Below are positions 20,001-28,127 of a DNA stretch of 64,000 nt, piece by piece. The DNA is from Sulfitobacter sp. DFL-14. Lineage in GTDB: Bacteria; Pseudomonadota; Alphaproteobacteria; Rhodobacterales; Rhodobacteraceae. The notes beneath the pieces were generated by a model that made no database searches, was not told the DNA's origin, and worked only from the letters and a program-made list of their open reading frames with translations. A program made the translations under genes and the position numbers. Position 1 is the stretch's first letter, and each line of letters opens with the position of its first letter. The stretch spans positions 1 to 64,000 of the forward strand of contig NZ_QBFD01000012.1 in NCBI RefSeq assembly GCF_003335585.1. The letters run 5' to 3'.

Positions 20001-20969
20001 CGCGCTTCGGGTCAGCCCCGCCACCTGCCAGGCCATGTTTTCCCCTTCGATGGTGGGGTCTTCCACCTTGGGCCGGACCGTACATTCCCCACAGCGCAGG
20101 TCATCGCCGAACCAGGACACCACCAGCGATGCGGCTTCCAACTCGGGCAGTTCCTCGCCCAGCGCCTCCAGCGACACGGCAAAATCCGCATTGCCCTGCG
20201 GCGTATTCACATTGGCACTCCACCGCGCCTCTGCACCATCGACGTAAGTAACATCGGTCGTTGCCAGCCCGTATTCACCCGTCCCGGGGATCAGGGCGAC
20301 ACCGCGCACCCCATGGGTCGGCATATGCTCCCAACCCGGCGCGCCGCGCTGTTCGGGGCGCAACACCTCAAAGGAAAACTGCGGCACCCGGTTGCCAAAA
20401 GCCGCCAGCTGCAGATCCTCCATCACCACATAGGCGGTCCCGCGATAGGCAGGCACCTGCCCCGCGCCCTCGATCGCCTCCATCACCGGGTCCGGCAATT
20501 GATCCGCCCCTCCGGTATAGACCCGCATGTTCAGATCGTCCCGGGCCACTTCCTCCCCATCGGCCCAGACCCGCCCGATGCCGGTGATCTCCCCCTCGCA
20601 AAGCGCGATGGCAAGGCTCACCGAATAGCTGTACTCGGTTGTCTGCGGCGTGGGCCGCGCCCCCTTGCCCCCGCCCGAGACATTCACCACCTCCTGAAAA
20701 TCCGACACCCAGATCACATGTCCGCCAATGCGCATCCGGCCAAAGACCTGCGCCACCGGTTCCCCTTCGCCCGAGCGGGTCAGGCGAAACCGGTCCACCT
20801 TGCCGGTCTCCACCGCCTGCCCGCCCTGCCCCAGCAGCCGCTGATCGACAAAGCGGCCCAGCGTCGCCCCCACGGCACGTCCGATGGCAACCGATGACAG
20901 CCCCGCCAGCGTGCCGCCGACAGAGCCACCCAATGCCGCACCCGCAGCCGAAAAAATCACCGTTGCCAT
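17040..20969 (-). CDS. GTA g15: baseplate/tail-tip megatron protein with glycoside-hydrolase-like domain
   Basis: A 1309-aa tail-tip protein. A glycine/alanine-rich, membrane-active-looking N-terminus (ATVIFSAAGAALGGSVGG) is followed by tail-tip structural domains, a TIM-barrel GTA domain at about residues 450-730 (with FIGIDNYMPLADW and WFTEYGCAAVDKG), and beta-rich C-terminal domains. In RcGTA this protein is thought to form the tip that contacts and crosses the recipient envelope. A doubled start codon exists at 20972; 20969 is used. It overlaps the peptidase gene g14 upstream by one base and the small gene downstream. Confidence 0.93.
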   Translation of the reverse strand: MATVIFSAAGAALGGSVGGTLAGLSSVAIGRAVGATLGRFVDQRLLGQGGQAVETGKVDRFRLTRSGEGEPVAQVFGRMRIGGHVIWVSDFQEVVNVSGGGKGARPTPQTTEYSYSVSLAIALCEGEITGIGRVWADGEEVARDDLNMRVYTGGADQLPDPVMEAIEGAGQVPAYRGTAYVVMEDLQLAAFGNRVPQFSFEVLRPEQRGAPGWEHMPTHGVRGVALIPGTGEYGLATTDVTYVDGAEARWSANVNTPQGNADFAVSLEALGEELPELEAASLVVSWFGDDLRCGECTVRPKVEDPTIEGENMAWQVAGLTRSAAQVIARQDGRPVYGGTPTDRSVIEAIQAMTAAGKAVMFYPFILMDQGEGNNLPDPYSDATSQPKLPWRGRITLSQAPGRPGSPDGTAGAEAEVDAFFGTVTAADFAVSGEMVSYSGPDEWSLSRFILHYAALCAAAGGVEAFCIGSEMRGLTQIRGSGNSFPAVARLRALAGEVRALLGPQVKISYAADWSEYFGYQPQDGSGDLYFHLDPLWADDNVDFIGIDNYMPLADWREGEDHLDAQDHDAIHDLDYLRGNIEGGEGYDFYYHSPEARAAQIRTEITDGAYDEPWVYRYKDIRNWWQNAHHERLGGLRQENPTDWVPASKPIWFTEYGCAAVDKGANEPNKFLDQKSSESALPRYSTGARDDLMQMQYLRAMSSYWGDPAHNPLSSEYEGRMLDMTRAFVWAWDVRPYPFFPNNRDLWSDGQNYARGHWINGRSSARTLASVVGEICRRAGLDAYSTQGLHGYVRGYALDQVADARTALQPLMLRHGFDAVERDGVLSFRSRDGLKPQVLDPALLAVSEELDGVSEQLREAEAEISGRVRLRFVQADGNFDTIAEEAVLPDEATHAVAASELNMALTRAEGRQVAERWLVEARVARGHLRLALPPSRLALGAGDVIELPGEGQEGAALYRIDRVEQSDVQLVDAVRIEPEVYDAADLTDELVPLRPFAAPVPVQPYFMDLPLLRGDEVPHAPHLAATAQPWPGAVAVYQSSTDANYRLNGILPARSTIGVTLNDLPAASPGVIDRGDALEVRLTAGALESVTEQALLSGANLAAIGDGSADNWELFQFRTATLVAPGVYWLSGRLRGQAGSDALMPPAWPAGSRFVLLDGRPQQIDFSPNLRQVAQHFRIGPARRGYDDPSYRHLVTAFAGNGQRPLSPCHLRVVKRADSSFDLSWIRRTRLNGDAWEVPEVPLGEESERYLLRITAGGSILREQQVDAPGWTYRAADQDTDGLTLPFEVSVAQISAVYGPGLAETRVVGA

Positions 20970-21403
20970 CAACCGTCTCCTTGAGGAAATTCAAACCGCG
21001 CCACGATCCGTCGCGCCCAGGGGGCGCTCAGCGGGCTTTCCACCACGCCGCGTCCCGCATAGGCATGGATGAAAGCCGGTGCCCGACCCACCCGCGCCTG
21101 CAGCCCCAGATGTTTGGCCACCGATCCCGCCCGCATCCGGAACAGCAGCACATCGCCCGCCCGCGCCTGATCCAGGGGCCTGGCCCGCAGATGCCGCAGG
21201 GCGGCCGCCCATAACAGCTCCTCGCCCTGTGGTTCGGACCAATCCATCGAATAGGCCGGCACCGCCTCGGGCTCCGCCCCCAGCACCTCGCGCCAGACCC
21301 CACGCAGAAGGCCCAGACAATCACAGCCCGCCCCCTTGCTGGCCTGCTGATGCACATAGGGCGTCCCGATCCAGCCGCGTGCGGCCTCCACGATCCGGCT
21401 CAC
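20969..21403 (-). CDS. GTA g14: NlpC/P60 family peptidase
   Basis: A 144-aa NlpC/P60 cysteine peptidase of the phage tail (lambda gpK-like). The catalytic cysteine lies in GAGCDCLGLL (Cys-29), with the histidine in VAKHLGLQ. It probably cuts recipient peptidoglycan during DNA delivery. Its start overlaps the g13 stop by four bases and its end overlaps g15, so it is translationally coupled. Confidence 0.93.
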   Translation of the reverse strand: MSRIVEAARGWIGTPYVHQQASKGAGCDCLGLLRGVWREVLGAEPEAVPAYSMDWSEPQGEELLWAAALRHLRARPLDQARAGDVLLFRMRAGSVAKHLGLQARVGRAPAFIHAYAGRGVVESPLSAPWARRIVARFEFPQGDG

Positions 21404-22287
21404 CGCAGCGACCCGCCCGTGTTCGCCCCCGTTGACCGTGGCACCGCCACCACCCAGTCTTCGCCCGGCAGGTCCGGAAACCCCTGAAAATTCAGCAGGT
21501 TGTTGAATTTCAGCCGGCAGGTCTCCATCCGCTTGTCACAGCCCGCCACCAGCCTCACGGAGGTGCCCTCCGCCAGATCCCCCCGCAATGGCTCCCACAG
21601 TTCGATCACGCGCCGCACACCGTCGAAGCGGTCATGCTTGATCAACCCCCAGAGCCCCTGCGCGGTGCCGTCCAGCACCTCCAGCCGCCCCCGCGTGAAC
21701 CACCCCGCCTCGAACCCCTGAAAGCTGTCCCAGGCAAAGATGCGACCCTCTTCCACATCCTGCACATTCCGCGTCTCGGCATAGCCCGGCGTCTCCAGCG
21801 CAAAACGACAGGTGCTGTCGCCCAACACCGCGGTACAAGGCTTCTGATAGGCCCGCCCCTGCGGCTGGTTCAGCACCTCTGTCAGACCGCGCAATTCGGC
21901 GCGAAAGGCACCCCCAACCCGGCGCAATTCACCAATCGTGCCGCGAAACTGCAGCTTGCGCTGGGATGTATCGGCCCAGTTGACCAGCCAGGCCTGCACC
22001 TGCGCCCCGTCAAACCGCCCCTGCTCGATCTCGTCCTCGCGCAGGGTCACATCGCTCAGCGCGCCCAGCGCCTCGGTGTTGTCCACCGCCAGCCCTGTGC
22101 TCTGCGCAATGGCCCTGGCGCTCAACCCGGTATCGGCGCGGAACAGCTCGCCCTCCATGACCAGCGGCACATCGTGATCGGTAAAGGCAAAGCTGACCCC
22201 GTCCCGCCGCGTGATCCGCCAGGCATGACACAGCGTCGTATGCCCGCTCTCCACATGCGCCTGCAGCGCCGCACTCACCCCGGCCAT
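21400..22287 (-). CDS. GTA g13: tail hub protein (DUF2163 / BR0599 domains)
   Basis: A 295-aa protein with an N-terminal DUF2163 domain and a C-terminal phage BR0599-type domain. It corresponds to the RcGTA tail hub, the counterpart of lambda gpL. Four cysteines in the C-terminal half (CTAVLGDSTC and CDKRMETC) are spaced as for an iron-sulfur cluster, as known for lambda gpL; cluster binding here is inference. It overlaps g12 and g14 at its ends. Confidence 0.92.
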   Translation of the reverse strand: MAGVSAALQAHVESGHTTLCHAWRITRRDGVSFAFTDHDVPLVMEGELFRADTGLSARAIAQSTGLAVDNTEALGALSDVTLREDEIEQGRFDGAQVQAWLVNWADTSQRKLQFRGTIGELRRVGGAFRAELRGLTEVLNQPQGRAYQKPCTAVLGDSTCRFALETPGYAETRNVQDVEEGRIFAWDSFQGFEAGWFTRGRLEVLDGTAQGLWGLIKHDRFDGVRRVIELWEPLRGDLAEGTSVRLVAGCDKRMETCRLKFNNLLNFQGFPDLPGEDWVVAVPRSTGANTGGSLR

Positions 22288-22919
22288 CAGATCCGCACCT
22301 CGATGACAGGCACATCCGGCACCTGCCCGGCCTGAAAACTGGCAACCGAGGTCAGGATGCGATCGGTGTCGAACCGGACGGGAACGTCAAATTCATAGCC
22401 CGCGCGAATTTCGATCTCCGGATCGGGCGGATGGGCAAAGCTGACGATGCCCGTGGTCAGATCCACCTCGTAATCAAGCCCCTCCTGCACTTCATCCTGC
22501 TCCAGCCCCAGGCGCACCGTGCCTGCAACCGGCTTGCGGATCGGGCGAAGATAGCTCTGCGTGCCGGAGCGATAGGTCTTGACCAGCGGGAAGTCGGCTT
22601 TCACCCCGTCACCATAGCCGATGGTCTGATCGTCAAAGGCAGGCTCCCGCGACGCCCGGCAGGATTTGTAATCCGCCCAATCCTTCCAGCGGAAACCATG
22701 CAGCTGCCCCATCCGCGCCTCGAAAAACCCGATCAGCAGTTGCAGATCGTCAATCGACCGCATCCCGAGACCCGCATCATAGACCCTGCGCGAATGCGCC
22801 CAGGGGGTGTTGCGCTCCTCGAACCCATTGGCCAGCGTCACCACATCCGTGCGCCGCTGCGGTCCGCCCATCGCGCCAAAGCTCAGGCTGGCGGGAAATC
22901 GTACCTCGTGAAATGCCAT
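22287..22919 (-). CDS. GTA g12: distal tail protein (DUF2460, TIGR02217)
   Basis: A 210-aa DUF2460 protein, the RcGTA distal tail protein joining tube and hub. The conserved N-terminus (FHEVRFPASLSFGAMGGPQR) and a HGFRWKDWADYKS motif are visible. It ends by sharing the stop/start base with g13; a 14-base gap separates it from g11. Confidence 0.92.
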   Translation of the reverse strand: MAFHEVRFPASLSFGAMGGPQRRTDVVTLANGFEERNTPWAHSRRVYDAGLGMRSIDDLQLLIGFFEARMGQLHGFRWKDWADYKSCRASREPAFDDQTIGYGDGVKADFPLVKTYRSGTQSYLRPIRKPVAGTVRLGLEQDEVQEGLDYEVDLTTGIVSFAHPPDPEIEIRAGYEFDVPVRFDTDRILTSVASFQAGQVPDVPVIEVRI

Positions 22920-22933
22920 GATGCTGCTCCCTC

Positions 22934-23590
22934 CTATCTGTTGCGGTTGCCGGCACCCAGGGCGCGGCTCATCTGTGCGGCGATCTGCGACTGGCTGCGC
23001 TGGAACCCCTGCACATCCGGCGTGGTGATGTTCATCACCACCGTGGTGCCGCCCCCGGCCCCGCGCACCCCCAGCTTGCCGTCACTGCCCCGCGCCAGCG
23101 GCATGATCGCCTCCGGCCCTGCCTCGCCCATCACCCCCATGCCACCGCGCATCGGAAACGCCGTGGCCGAGCTGACCACGCCGCCACTGGCAAAGGGCAT
23201 CACCCGCCCCTGGCTGAACGCAGCCCCATCGGCAAAGGGCAGGATGCCCTGCATGATATTGCCCACCCCCTGCGAGATCAGACCCCCGAAATGATCCGTC
23301 ACTGGCCGCATCGCCGCATTATAGGTCGTGCGCATCAGCGACTGGGCCACCGTGGTCAGCGCATCCGACAGTTTCATCCCGTCGAACACCACGCCATCAA
23401 AGGCCTTGCGCAACCCCTTGCTCAGGCCCCGCTCCAATGTCGCCACATCCTTGCCGGTCGCGGCCAGCGACACCCGCATCCGCCCCAACTCGCCGTCAAA
23501 GGCCGCCACCAGACCACCGGTCTCGGCCAGCGTGGTGTTCAGCCCCTGCGCATTGTCCTCAAGCGCGTCCATGTCTTCAAACTCAGCCAT
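22934..23590 (-). CDS. GTA g11: tail tape measure protein
   Basis: A 218-aa tape-measure protein, short as in other Rhodobacterales GTAs, consistent with the short GTA tail. The N-terminal half is helical; the middle (about residues 110-160) is glycine-rich and hydrophobic (GGMGVMGEAGPEAIMPLARG), like the C-terminal motif of phage tape measures. Its start overlaps the g10.1 stop by 8 bases. Confidence 0.9.
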   Translation of the reverse strand: MAEFEDMDALEDNAQGLNTTLAETGGLVAAFDGELGRMRVSLAATGKDVATLERGLSKGLRKAFDGVVFDGMKLSDALTTVAQSLMRTTYNAAMRPVTDHFGGLISQGVGNIMQGILPFADGAAFSQGRVMPFASGGVVSSATAFPMRGGMGVMGEAGPEAIMPLARGSDGKLGVRGAGGGTTVVMNITTPDVQGFQRSQSQIAAQMSRALGAGNRNR

Positions 23591-23795
23591 CGCCGGTTTC
23601 CTTCCTCTGATCCGGATAGGCCGCCATCAGCGCCGCCAACCCATCGCTCAGCATCGGGGCCTGCGCGCCTGCGCGCCCCAGCATGATCTGCAGTTCCACC
23701 GGGGTCAGCGCCCAGAACACATCCGGGCTCAGCCGCAGCCCATGCAGCCCCGCCCGCATCAGCGCACCCCAGTCCAGAGATTGCCCGCTGCTCAC
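23583..23795 (-). CDS. GTA g10.1: tail assembly chaperone (TIGR02216-like)
   Basis: A 70-aa protein starting at a GTG that overlaps the g10 stop (GTGA). The W-x4-R-x-G-L-x4-L-x-P-x3-W core is typical of the small phage-tail protein found between g10 and g11 in GTAs. It most likely works with g10 as a tail assembly chaperone. No frameshift is needed to express it. Confidence 0.85.
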   Translation of the reverse strand: MSSGQSLDWGALMRAGLHGLRLSPDVFWALTPVELQIMLGRAGAQAPMLSDGLAALMAAYPDQRKETGDG

Positions 23796-24106
23796 TCCGG
23801 CACCACAAAGGCCCGCGCCAGCAGCTCCGCCGCCGCCCGCGCCGCCGCCATCGGCCCGCCTCCGATTTCCGCCTGCGCGAGGGCGGCATCGCTGATCCGC
23901 GCACCCCCGCCGCGCAGCCCCGCACCCAGCAGCGCCACAACATCGCGGCTGGCAAAGCTGTTGCTCTCGAAGCGCTCCACCAGGGCCACCAGCGAACCCG
24001 CCTCAAGCATCTCTTCCAGCTCGGCCAGCGCCCCCAGCGTCAGCCGCGCCACATGGCGCTGCCCGTCAATGACAACCGCCACATCCCCCCGCCACCGGTT
24101 GGCCAT
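23792..24106 (-). CDS. GTA g10: tail assembly chaperone (DUF3356-type)
   Basis: A 104-aa protein of the GTA gp10 family, with ANRWRGDVAVVIDG at the start and the helical LTLGALAELEEMLEAGSLVALVERF segment in the middle. The ATG at 24106 has GGAGG 7 bases upstream; the TTG at 24112 would put the start inside that spacing and is rejected. It overlaps g10.1 at its end and nearly abuts g9. Confidence 0.88.
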   Translation of the reverse strand: MANRWRGDVAVVIDGQRHVARLTLGALAELEEMLEAGSLVALVERFESNSFASRDVVALLGAGLRGGGARISDAALAQAEIGGGPMAAARAAAELLARAFVVPE

Positions 24107-24108
24107 GC

Positions 24109-24534
24109 TCAAACCTCCGTGGCGTCGGGTGTGAACGCCAGTTCACCCGCCGACATCAGGCTGACCTCGAATGTCGCCTCCCCGTTCAGCGACCCGGCAT
24201 ATTCCAGCGCCGTCACCTGGAACGGCCCCTGCACAACGCCAAAATCAGGAATGATGATCTGGAAATCCGGCGTCAGCCCGTCAAAGAACAACTGCCGCGC
24301 GCGTTCATCGGTGCCCGCATCGCGAAACACCCCCGATCCGCTGATCGCGGCCGAACGCACCCCCGCTCCCACCAGCAACTCCCGCCAGCCCCCGGCACTG
24401 TCGAGCGTGGTGACATCCACGGTCTCCGCATTGAAACTCACGCGCGTGGCGCGCAACCCGGCAATGGTCTCGAATTGCCCGTCACTTGTCATGTCCACCT
24501 TGACCAAAAGGTCCTTACCAGCTTGAACAGCCAT
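24109..24534 (-). CDS. GTA g9: major tail tube protein (TP901-1 family)
   Basis: A 141-aa beta-rich tail tube protein. The N-terminus AVQAGKDLLVKVDMTSDG and the RVSFNAETVDVTTLDS segment are typical of the GTA major tail protein. Subunits stack into the tube through which DNA leaves the head. It has a strong AGGAG site and a 35-base gap to g8, in keeping with a need for many copies. Confidence 0.92.
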   Translation of the reverse strand: MAVQAGKDLLVKVDMTSDGQFETIAGLRATRVSFNAETVDVTTLDSAGGWRELLVGAGVRSAAISGSGVFRDAGTDERARQLFFDGLTPDFQIIIPDFGVVQGPFQVTALEYAGSLNGEATFEVSLMSAGELAFTPDATEV

Positions 24535-24569
24535 TTCACGTCTCCTGCTTGATCCCGAAAATTCTCGTC

Positions 24570-24980
24570 TCAGTCGTCCTGCACCCGCGCGGCAAAGCGC
24601 AGGTCGATCTGGCGCGCTGCACCGCTGTCGATGCGCGCGGCACGCGCCCGCTCGAACCGCAGTGACACCAGCCGCCCCCGGCTCAGGGCCAGATCCGCGT
24701 CATGCAGCACATCGCTGATCGCCGATCCCGCCTGTTTGGCGCTGGCAAACCCCGGCTGCGTCGTGATCACCGACACCGTGAACCGATGCAGCGCACCCGC
24801 CCCGGTCCCGTCTGAGGCATCTCTCGCCGTCTCACTGCCAAGCCGCACATAGATCGCAGGCAGGTTGCCCGATGGCACCGCGTCATAGATCGCCGTCCCC
24901 ACGATGGCCCCCAGTGCCGCATCATTGCCAAGCGCCTCGAAAACCGCCGCCTGCAACGGCGCTGACCCCGCAAAACTCAT
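24570..24980 (-). CDS. GTA g8: tail terminator (DUF3168)
   Basis: A 136-aa DUF3168 protein, corresponding to the tail terminator that caps the tail tube. The GSAPLQAAVFEAL start, DAVPSGNLPAIYVRLG and a C-terminal LRFAARVQD strand fit the family. The open frame extends upstream, but the ATG at 24980 overlaps the g7 stop (ATGA) and is the natural start. Confidence 0.9.
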   Translation of the reverse strand: MSFAGSAPLQAAVFEALGNDAALGAIVGTAIYDAVPSGNLPAIYVRLGSETARDASDGTGAGALHRFTVSVITTQPGFASAKQAGSAISDVLHDADLALSRGRLVSLRFERARAARIDSGAARQIDLRFAARVQDD

Positions 24981-25315
24981 GCCACCTGCTCCTCTTGCGC
25001 ATGACAGATCAGGTAACGCCCATCCGGGTCGCGCTCTGTCACTGCCGTGATCTTGAAAACCCGCTGCCCGTCTCGCAGCCGCTGTTGCGGGCGTGGCCGT
25101 TCCGGGCTGCCAAATGGCGCGCCCCGTACAACAATCCGGAACCCTGCGCGGCTGACAAAAGCCCCGGCGGCCCGCGTCTCCCGCCCGGTCCGCGCCGTGA
25201 TCTCCGCCCAAAGCGTGCCCAGCGGCAACCAGCCCTCGACAAAGCCCCCGGCCCCGTCCGGCAATTGCTCCGGCGTCTCCAGCACCATCGCATGGTTCAG
25301 GCGCGGCACATTCAT
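24977..25315 (-). CDS. GTA g7: head-tail stopper / adaptor
   Basis: A 112-aa phage head-tail adaptor. LNHAMVLETPEQLPDGAGG, then LWAEITARTGRE and the FKITAVTERDPDGRYLICHAQEE end are the usual family pattern. In RcGTA it is the stopper between adaptor and tail terminator. Both ends overlap neighbours by four bases. Confidence 0.92.
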   Translation of the reverse strand: MNVPRLNHAMVLETPEQLPDGAGGFVEGWLPLGTLWAEITARTGRETRAAGAFVSRAGFRIVVRGAPFGSPERPRPQQRLRDGQRVFKITAVTERDPDGRYLICHAQEEQVA

Positions 25316-25905
25316 GCCCCCAACCCCATGCGCACCGCGCGATAGCGCTCGATCAGGCTGCTGACCCCAAAGGGCATGCAGCCCCCGCTCAACCCGGTGT
25401 CATTGCGGTATTCATAGTAATGCGCCGCCAGCATCAGCACCGCCTGCCGCAGATCAGGGGGCACCCCCTCCCAATCCGCCGCAAACCCGGCCTCAAAGAC
25501 GATCTTCACACTGCCCTGCCCGGGCACCCGCGGCAGCACCGACCCCGCCGGCCTCAGCCGCGGTGCCTGCATGCCCTGCTCCAGCCAATAGTCGGTCGCC
25601 GGCACTACGGTCTCCGCGCCGCCCTGCGCCACCAATGCGACCTGGCTGACCGCCTGCACCGGGGCCAGCGGCAGCTCCTGACCACCGGCATCACGCCATG
25701 CAGACAGCTCCAGGCTGAACGCGCGCCGCAATATCGCCTTGCCGGTGCGCGCCTCGATCGCGGCCGCGGCAGCCCGCAGGAACGACACGATCACCGCGTC
25801 CTGTACATCCTCCAGACCAAAGCCACTGCCCAACCGCAGATGTGCCTTGAACGCATCCACGGGCAAGGCATTGTCCGGGGCGGGTGTTACTTCGATCAAC
25901 ATCAT
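25312..25905 (-). CDS. GTA g6: head-tail connector adaptor (phiE125 gp8-like)
   Basis: A 197-aa protein of the phage head-tail connector/adaptor family that docks on the portal. The helical DAFKAHLRLG...LRAAAAAIEARTGKAILRRAF segment and the C-terminal AVLMLAAHYYEYRND helix are characteristic. Two adjacent ATGs occur (25905 and 25902) behind GGAG. A 169-base gap with hairpins separates it from the capsid gene. Confidence 0.9.
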   Translation of the reverse strand: MMLIEVTPAPDNALPVDAFKAHLRLGSGFGLEDVQDAVIVSFLRAAAAAIEARTGKAILRRAFSLELSAWRDAGGQELPLAPVQAVSQVALVAQGGAETVVPATDYWLEQGMQAPRLRPAGSVLPRVPGQGSVKIVFEAGFAADWEGVPPDLRQAVLMLAAHYYEYRNDTGLSGGCMPFGVSSLIERYRAVRMGLGA

Positions 25906-25952
25906 GGATCATCTCCAAAAATCGCCCCCTCGGGCGGTGGTCGTCATCATTC

Positions 25953-26032
25953 CGGGCGCGCACCCACCCGCACCGCTCGGTCAGAGGGGAGCAGCTAGGC
26001 GATGCGAAGATGTCTTCGGGCGCGCACCCGAA
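25953..26032 (-). repeat. Intercistronic hairpin and direct repeat between capsid (g5) and g6
   Basis: The 13-mer CGGGCGCGCACCC occurs at 25953-25965 and 26018-26030. The second copy sits in a perfect hairpin: TTCGGG (26015-26020) with CCCGAA (26027-26032). The gap (25906-26074) has no gene. It could process the mRNA or damp transcription after the abundant capsid product. Confidence 0.55.
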
Positions 26033-26074
26033 CCGAGGTCAGGTCCCCCCGGCCCCGGCATCCGTCACGGGCTG

Positions 26075-27238
26075 TTAGGCCGTGCCGAATTTCAGCAGCT
26101 TGATCGCGGCGAAATCGCTCACGTCGCCGCCCACGCGCTTGGTCGCGTAGAACAGCACATGCGGCTTGGCGCTGAACGGATCGCGCAGGATGCGCAGATC
26201 GGGGCGCTCCGCCACCGTGTAGCCGGCCGCAAAATCGCCAAAGACGATGGAGATGGAATCCGACCCCGGATCGGGCATGTCCTCTGCCACCAGCACCGGA
26301 TAGCCCATCAGCTGCGCAGGCTCGCCCGCCGCCAGACCATCAGACCACAGGAACCGGCCATCCGCGTCCTTCAGCTTGCGCACCAGCGCCGTGGTCTTGG
26401 AATTCATCACGAAGGACCCGTTGGCGCGGTACTGCGCCCCCAGCGCATAGACCAGCTCGATGATCGCATCGGCGGTCACGCTGCCATCCACGCCGCTTGG
26501 TACATAGCCAAGGTTGCCCCAGTCCCACAGATCATTGTCGACGCTGGCATGGGTCAGGAACCCCCTGGGCTTGTCCACGCCGTCCCCGTTGATGAAGGCC
26601 TGCGCTTCGGCCCGCGCGAACTTGTTGGCAATGCGCCCGGCCAGCCAGCCCTCGATGTCAAAGGCACTGTCATCCAGCAGCCGCTGCGATGCCTTGGGCA
26701 AGGCCGACAGCTCATGCAGCGGGATGGTGATCCGGTCGATCTGCGGCGTGTCGGTCTCCGCCTGCGGCCCCGCCTCGGTGGCCCAGCCTGCCCCCACATC
26801 CGTATGATCCACCAGCACGTCATAAGAGGTCGCCTCGACCCGGACGACACTGGCAATCGCGCGGATCGACGCCGTTGCGTTCAGCACCGATTGCACGGTC
26901 TCCGAGGTCTGCGGATCGACCAGATAGCCGCCATCCGAATTGACAGCCGTGGACAGCGATTTGCCCTCCAGCTCCAGCCCGCGCAGGCCATCGTCATCGC
27001 CATTGCGCAGATAGGCGTTGAAAGCCTTCTGGTGCGGCGCAGCCGCCTCCACGCCACCGGCCAGCGGGGTCCGTACAGTCATCTTGCGGTCCAACATTTT
27101 CACTCGCTCTTCTGTTTGTTGAAGTTTCATCTCAATTTCGCCCCGGAAGCCCTTGAAGTCGGTGACAAAACCCGTCACCGCCTGGCGAACCTCCTCCGCC
27201 GGAGACAGCTCTGTGCCCCCCGTTTCGGTCTTGCTCAT
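26075..27238 (-). CDS. GTA g5: HK97-fold major capsid protein
   Basis: A 387-aa capsid protein. A helical N-terminal scaffold-like region of about 60-95 residues (EEVRQAVTGFVTDFKGF...KLQQTEERVKML) is presumably cleaved by the g4 protease; the HK97-fold shell domain follows. The start is the ATG at 27238 with GAGGAC upstream; the preceding TTG at 27241 is an extension of the frame. It is followed by the longest gap in the operon before g6. Confidence 0.95.
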   Translation of the reverse strand: MSKTETGGTELSPAEEVRQAVTGFVTDFKGFRGEIEMKLQQTEERVKMLDRKMTVRTPLAGGVEAAAPHQKAFNAYLRNGDDDGLRGLELEGKSLSTAVNSDGGYLVDPQTSETVQSVLNATASIRAIASVVRVEATSYDVLVDHTDVGAGWATEAGPQAETDTPQIDRITIPLHELSALPKASQRLLDDSAFDIEGWLAGRIANKFARAEAQAFINGDGVDKPRGFLTHASVDNDLWDWGNLGYVPSGVDGSVTADAIIELVYALGAQYRANGSFVMNSKTTALVRKLKDADGRFLWSDGLAAGEPAQLMGYPVLVAEDMPDPGSDSISIVFGDFAAGYTVAERPDLRILRDPFSAKPHVLFYATKRVGGDVSDFAAIKLLKFGTA

Positions 27239-27256
27239 CAATTGTCCTCACTTGGT

Positions 27257-27880
27257 TCAGCCGCGGGAGGTCCCGCGCGCCAGTTCAGCGCGCGCCCCGT
27301 CAAAGGCCGCCGCCATCTCCCGCAGCACGTCGCCCAGGGGCGCACTGTCCCCCTTGGCGCCGACCCGCGCACTGGGCAGCATCGGGAAGGTCACCAGGGA
27401 CACCTCCCAAAGCTCCAGTTCCGACAAGAGCCGCTGGCCCTTCGTGTTCTTGCTCGCCCGCACCGTGCGATAGCCGATCGACAACCCGTCAATCGCCCCC
27501 GCCGCGATCAGCGCCGCCGCCTCGCGGCCCTTCGCCACGCTCGACAGGATGCGCCCCTTGACCCAAAGGCCCCGCGCATCTTCGCGGACCTCGTCCCAGA
27601 CCCCGATGGGCTGGGCCGGATCGTGTTGCCACAGCATCTTGATGCTGCGCCCCGCCGCCGCGACCGCCTTCAGACTGGCGGCATAGGCCCCGGCTTCCAC
27701 CACGTCACCGCCCTGATCGGCATCGCCGAACAGGCTGGCATAGCCGCTGATCTCGGTGCCGCCCTCGACCGCGATGGCCTGTCCGAAGCGGGCAAACTTG
27801 CGCTCCAGCCCCGGCATACCGCCGGACATATCTTTCCCATTCCCCGGAACCGCCCCGAGGTCGCCTTGATCATGATCCAT
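27257..27880 (-). CDS. GTA g4: HK97 family prohead protease
   Basis: A 207-aa prohead serine protease. The beta-strand SGYASLFGDADQGGDVV, His-86 in MLWQHDP and Ser-134 in DGLSIGYRTV fit the herpesvirus-type catalytic pattern. It should cut the capsid scaffold region during head maturation. It lies 18 bases before the capsid gene and 25 after g3.5. Confidence 0.93.
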   Translation of the reverse strand: MDHDQGDLGAVPGNGKDMSGGMPGLERKFARFGQAIAVEGGTEISGYASLFGDADQGGDVVEAGAYAASLKAVAAAGRSIKMLWQHDPAQPIGVWDEVREDARGLWVKGRILSSVAKGREAAALIAAGAIDGLSIGYRTVRASKNTKGQRLLSELELWEVSLVTFPMLPSARVGAKGDSAPLGDVLREMAAAFDGARAELARGTSRG

Positions 27881-27905
27881 GACAACTCCTGTGAATTTCA
27901 GATGT

Positions 27906-28127
27906 TCAGGGGGTAACCGCCAGGAACGACTGCACCGCCTGCGCCAATATCACCGCAACCACCCCATAGACGGTCAGCCACAATCTTCGTTCCATCCGCG
28001 CCATCACCCCTTCAAGCTGATCCAGCCGGCGCATCAGGTTCTCCCGATGGATGCGGCTGACTTCCTCATGGGCCTGCAACCGCAACCCCGGCGCGCAATC
28101 GAACCGCTCGAACCCCGGCTCATGCAT
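27906..28127 (-). CDS. GTA g3.5: small head formation protein (rcc01685 family)
   Basis: A 73-aa protein with a conserved start (HEPGFERFDCAPGLRLQ), an amphipathic helix with coiled-coil potential, and a C-terminal hydrophobic helix (LTVYGVVAVILAQAVQSFL). It matches the small gene between portal and protease in RcGTA that is named head formation protein. Its ATG overlaps the portal stop by 8 bases. Confidence 0.85.
   Translation of the reverse strand: MHEPGFERFDCAPGLRLQAHEEVSRIHRENLMRRLDQLEGVMARMERRLWLTVYGVVAVILAQAVQSFLAVTP

Noticed and set aside
18843..20897. 684-codon plus-strand open frame opposite GTA g15.
   Set aside because: Shadow of g15 with no ribosome-binding site or domain; the same holds for the long plus-strand frames opposite g2, g3 and g5.
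23583..24106. Possible programmed frameshift between g10 and g10.1 as in lambda G/GT.
   Set aside because: g10.1 has its own GTG start overlapping the g10 stop, and no slippery heptamer was noticed.
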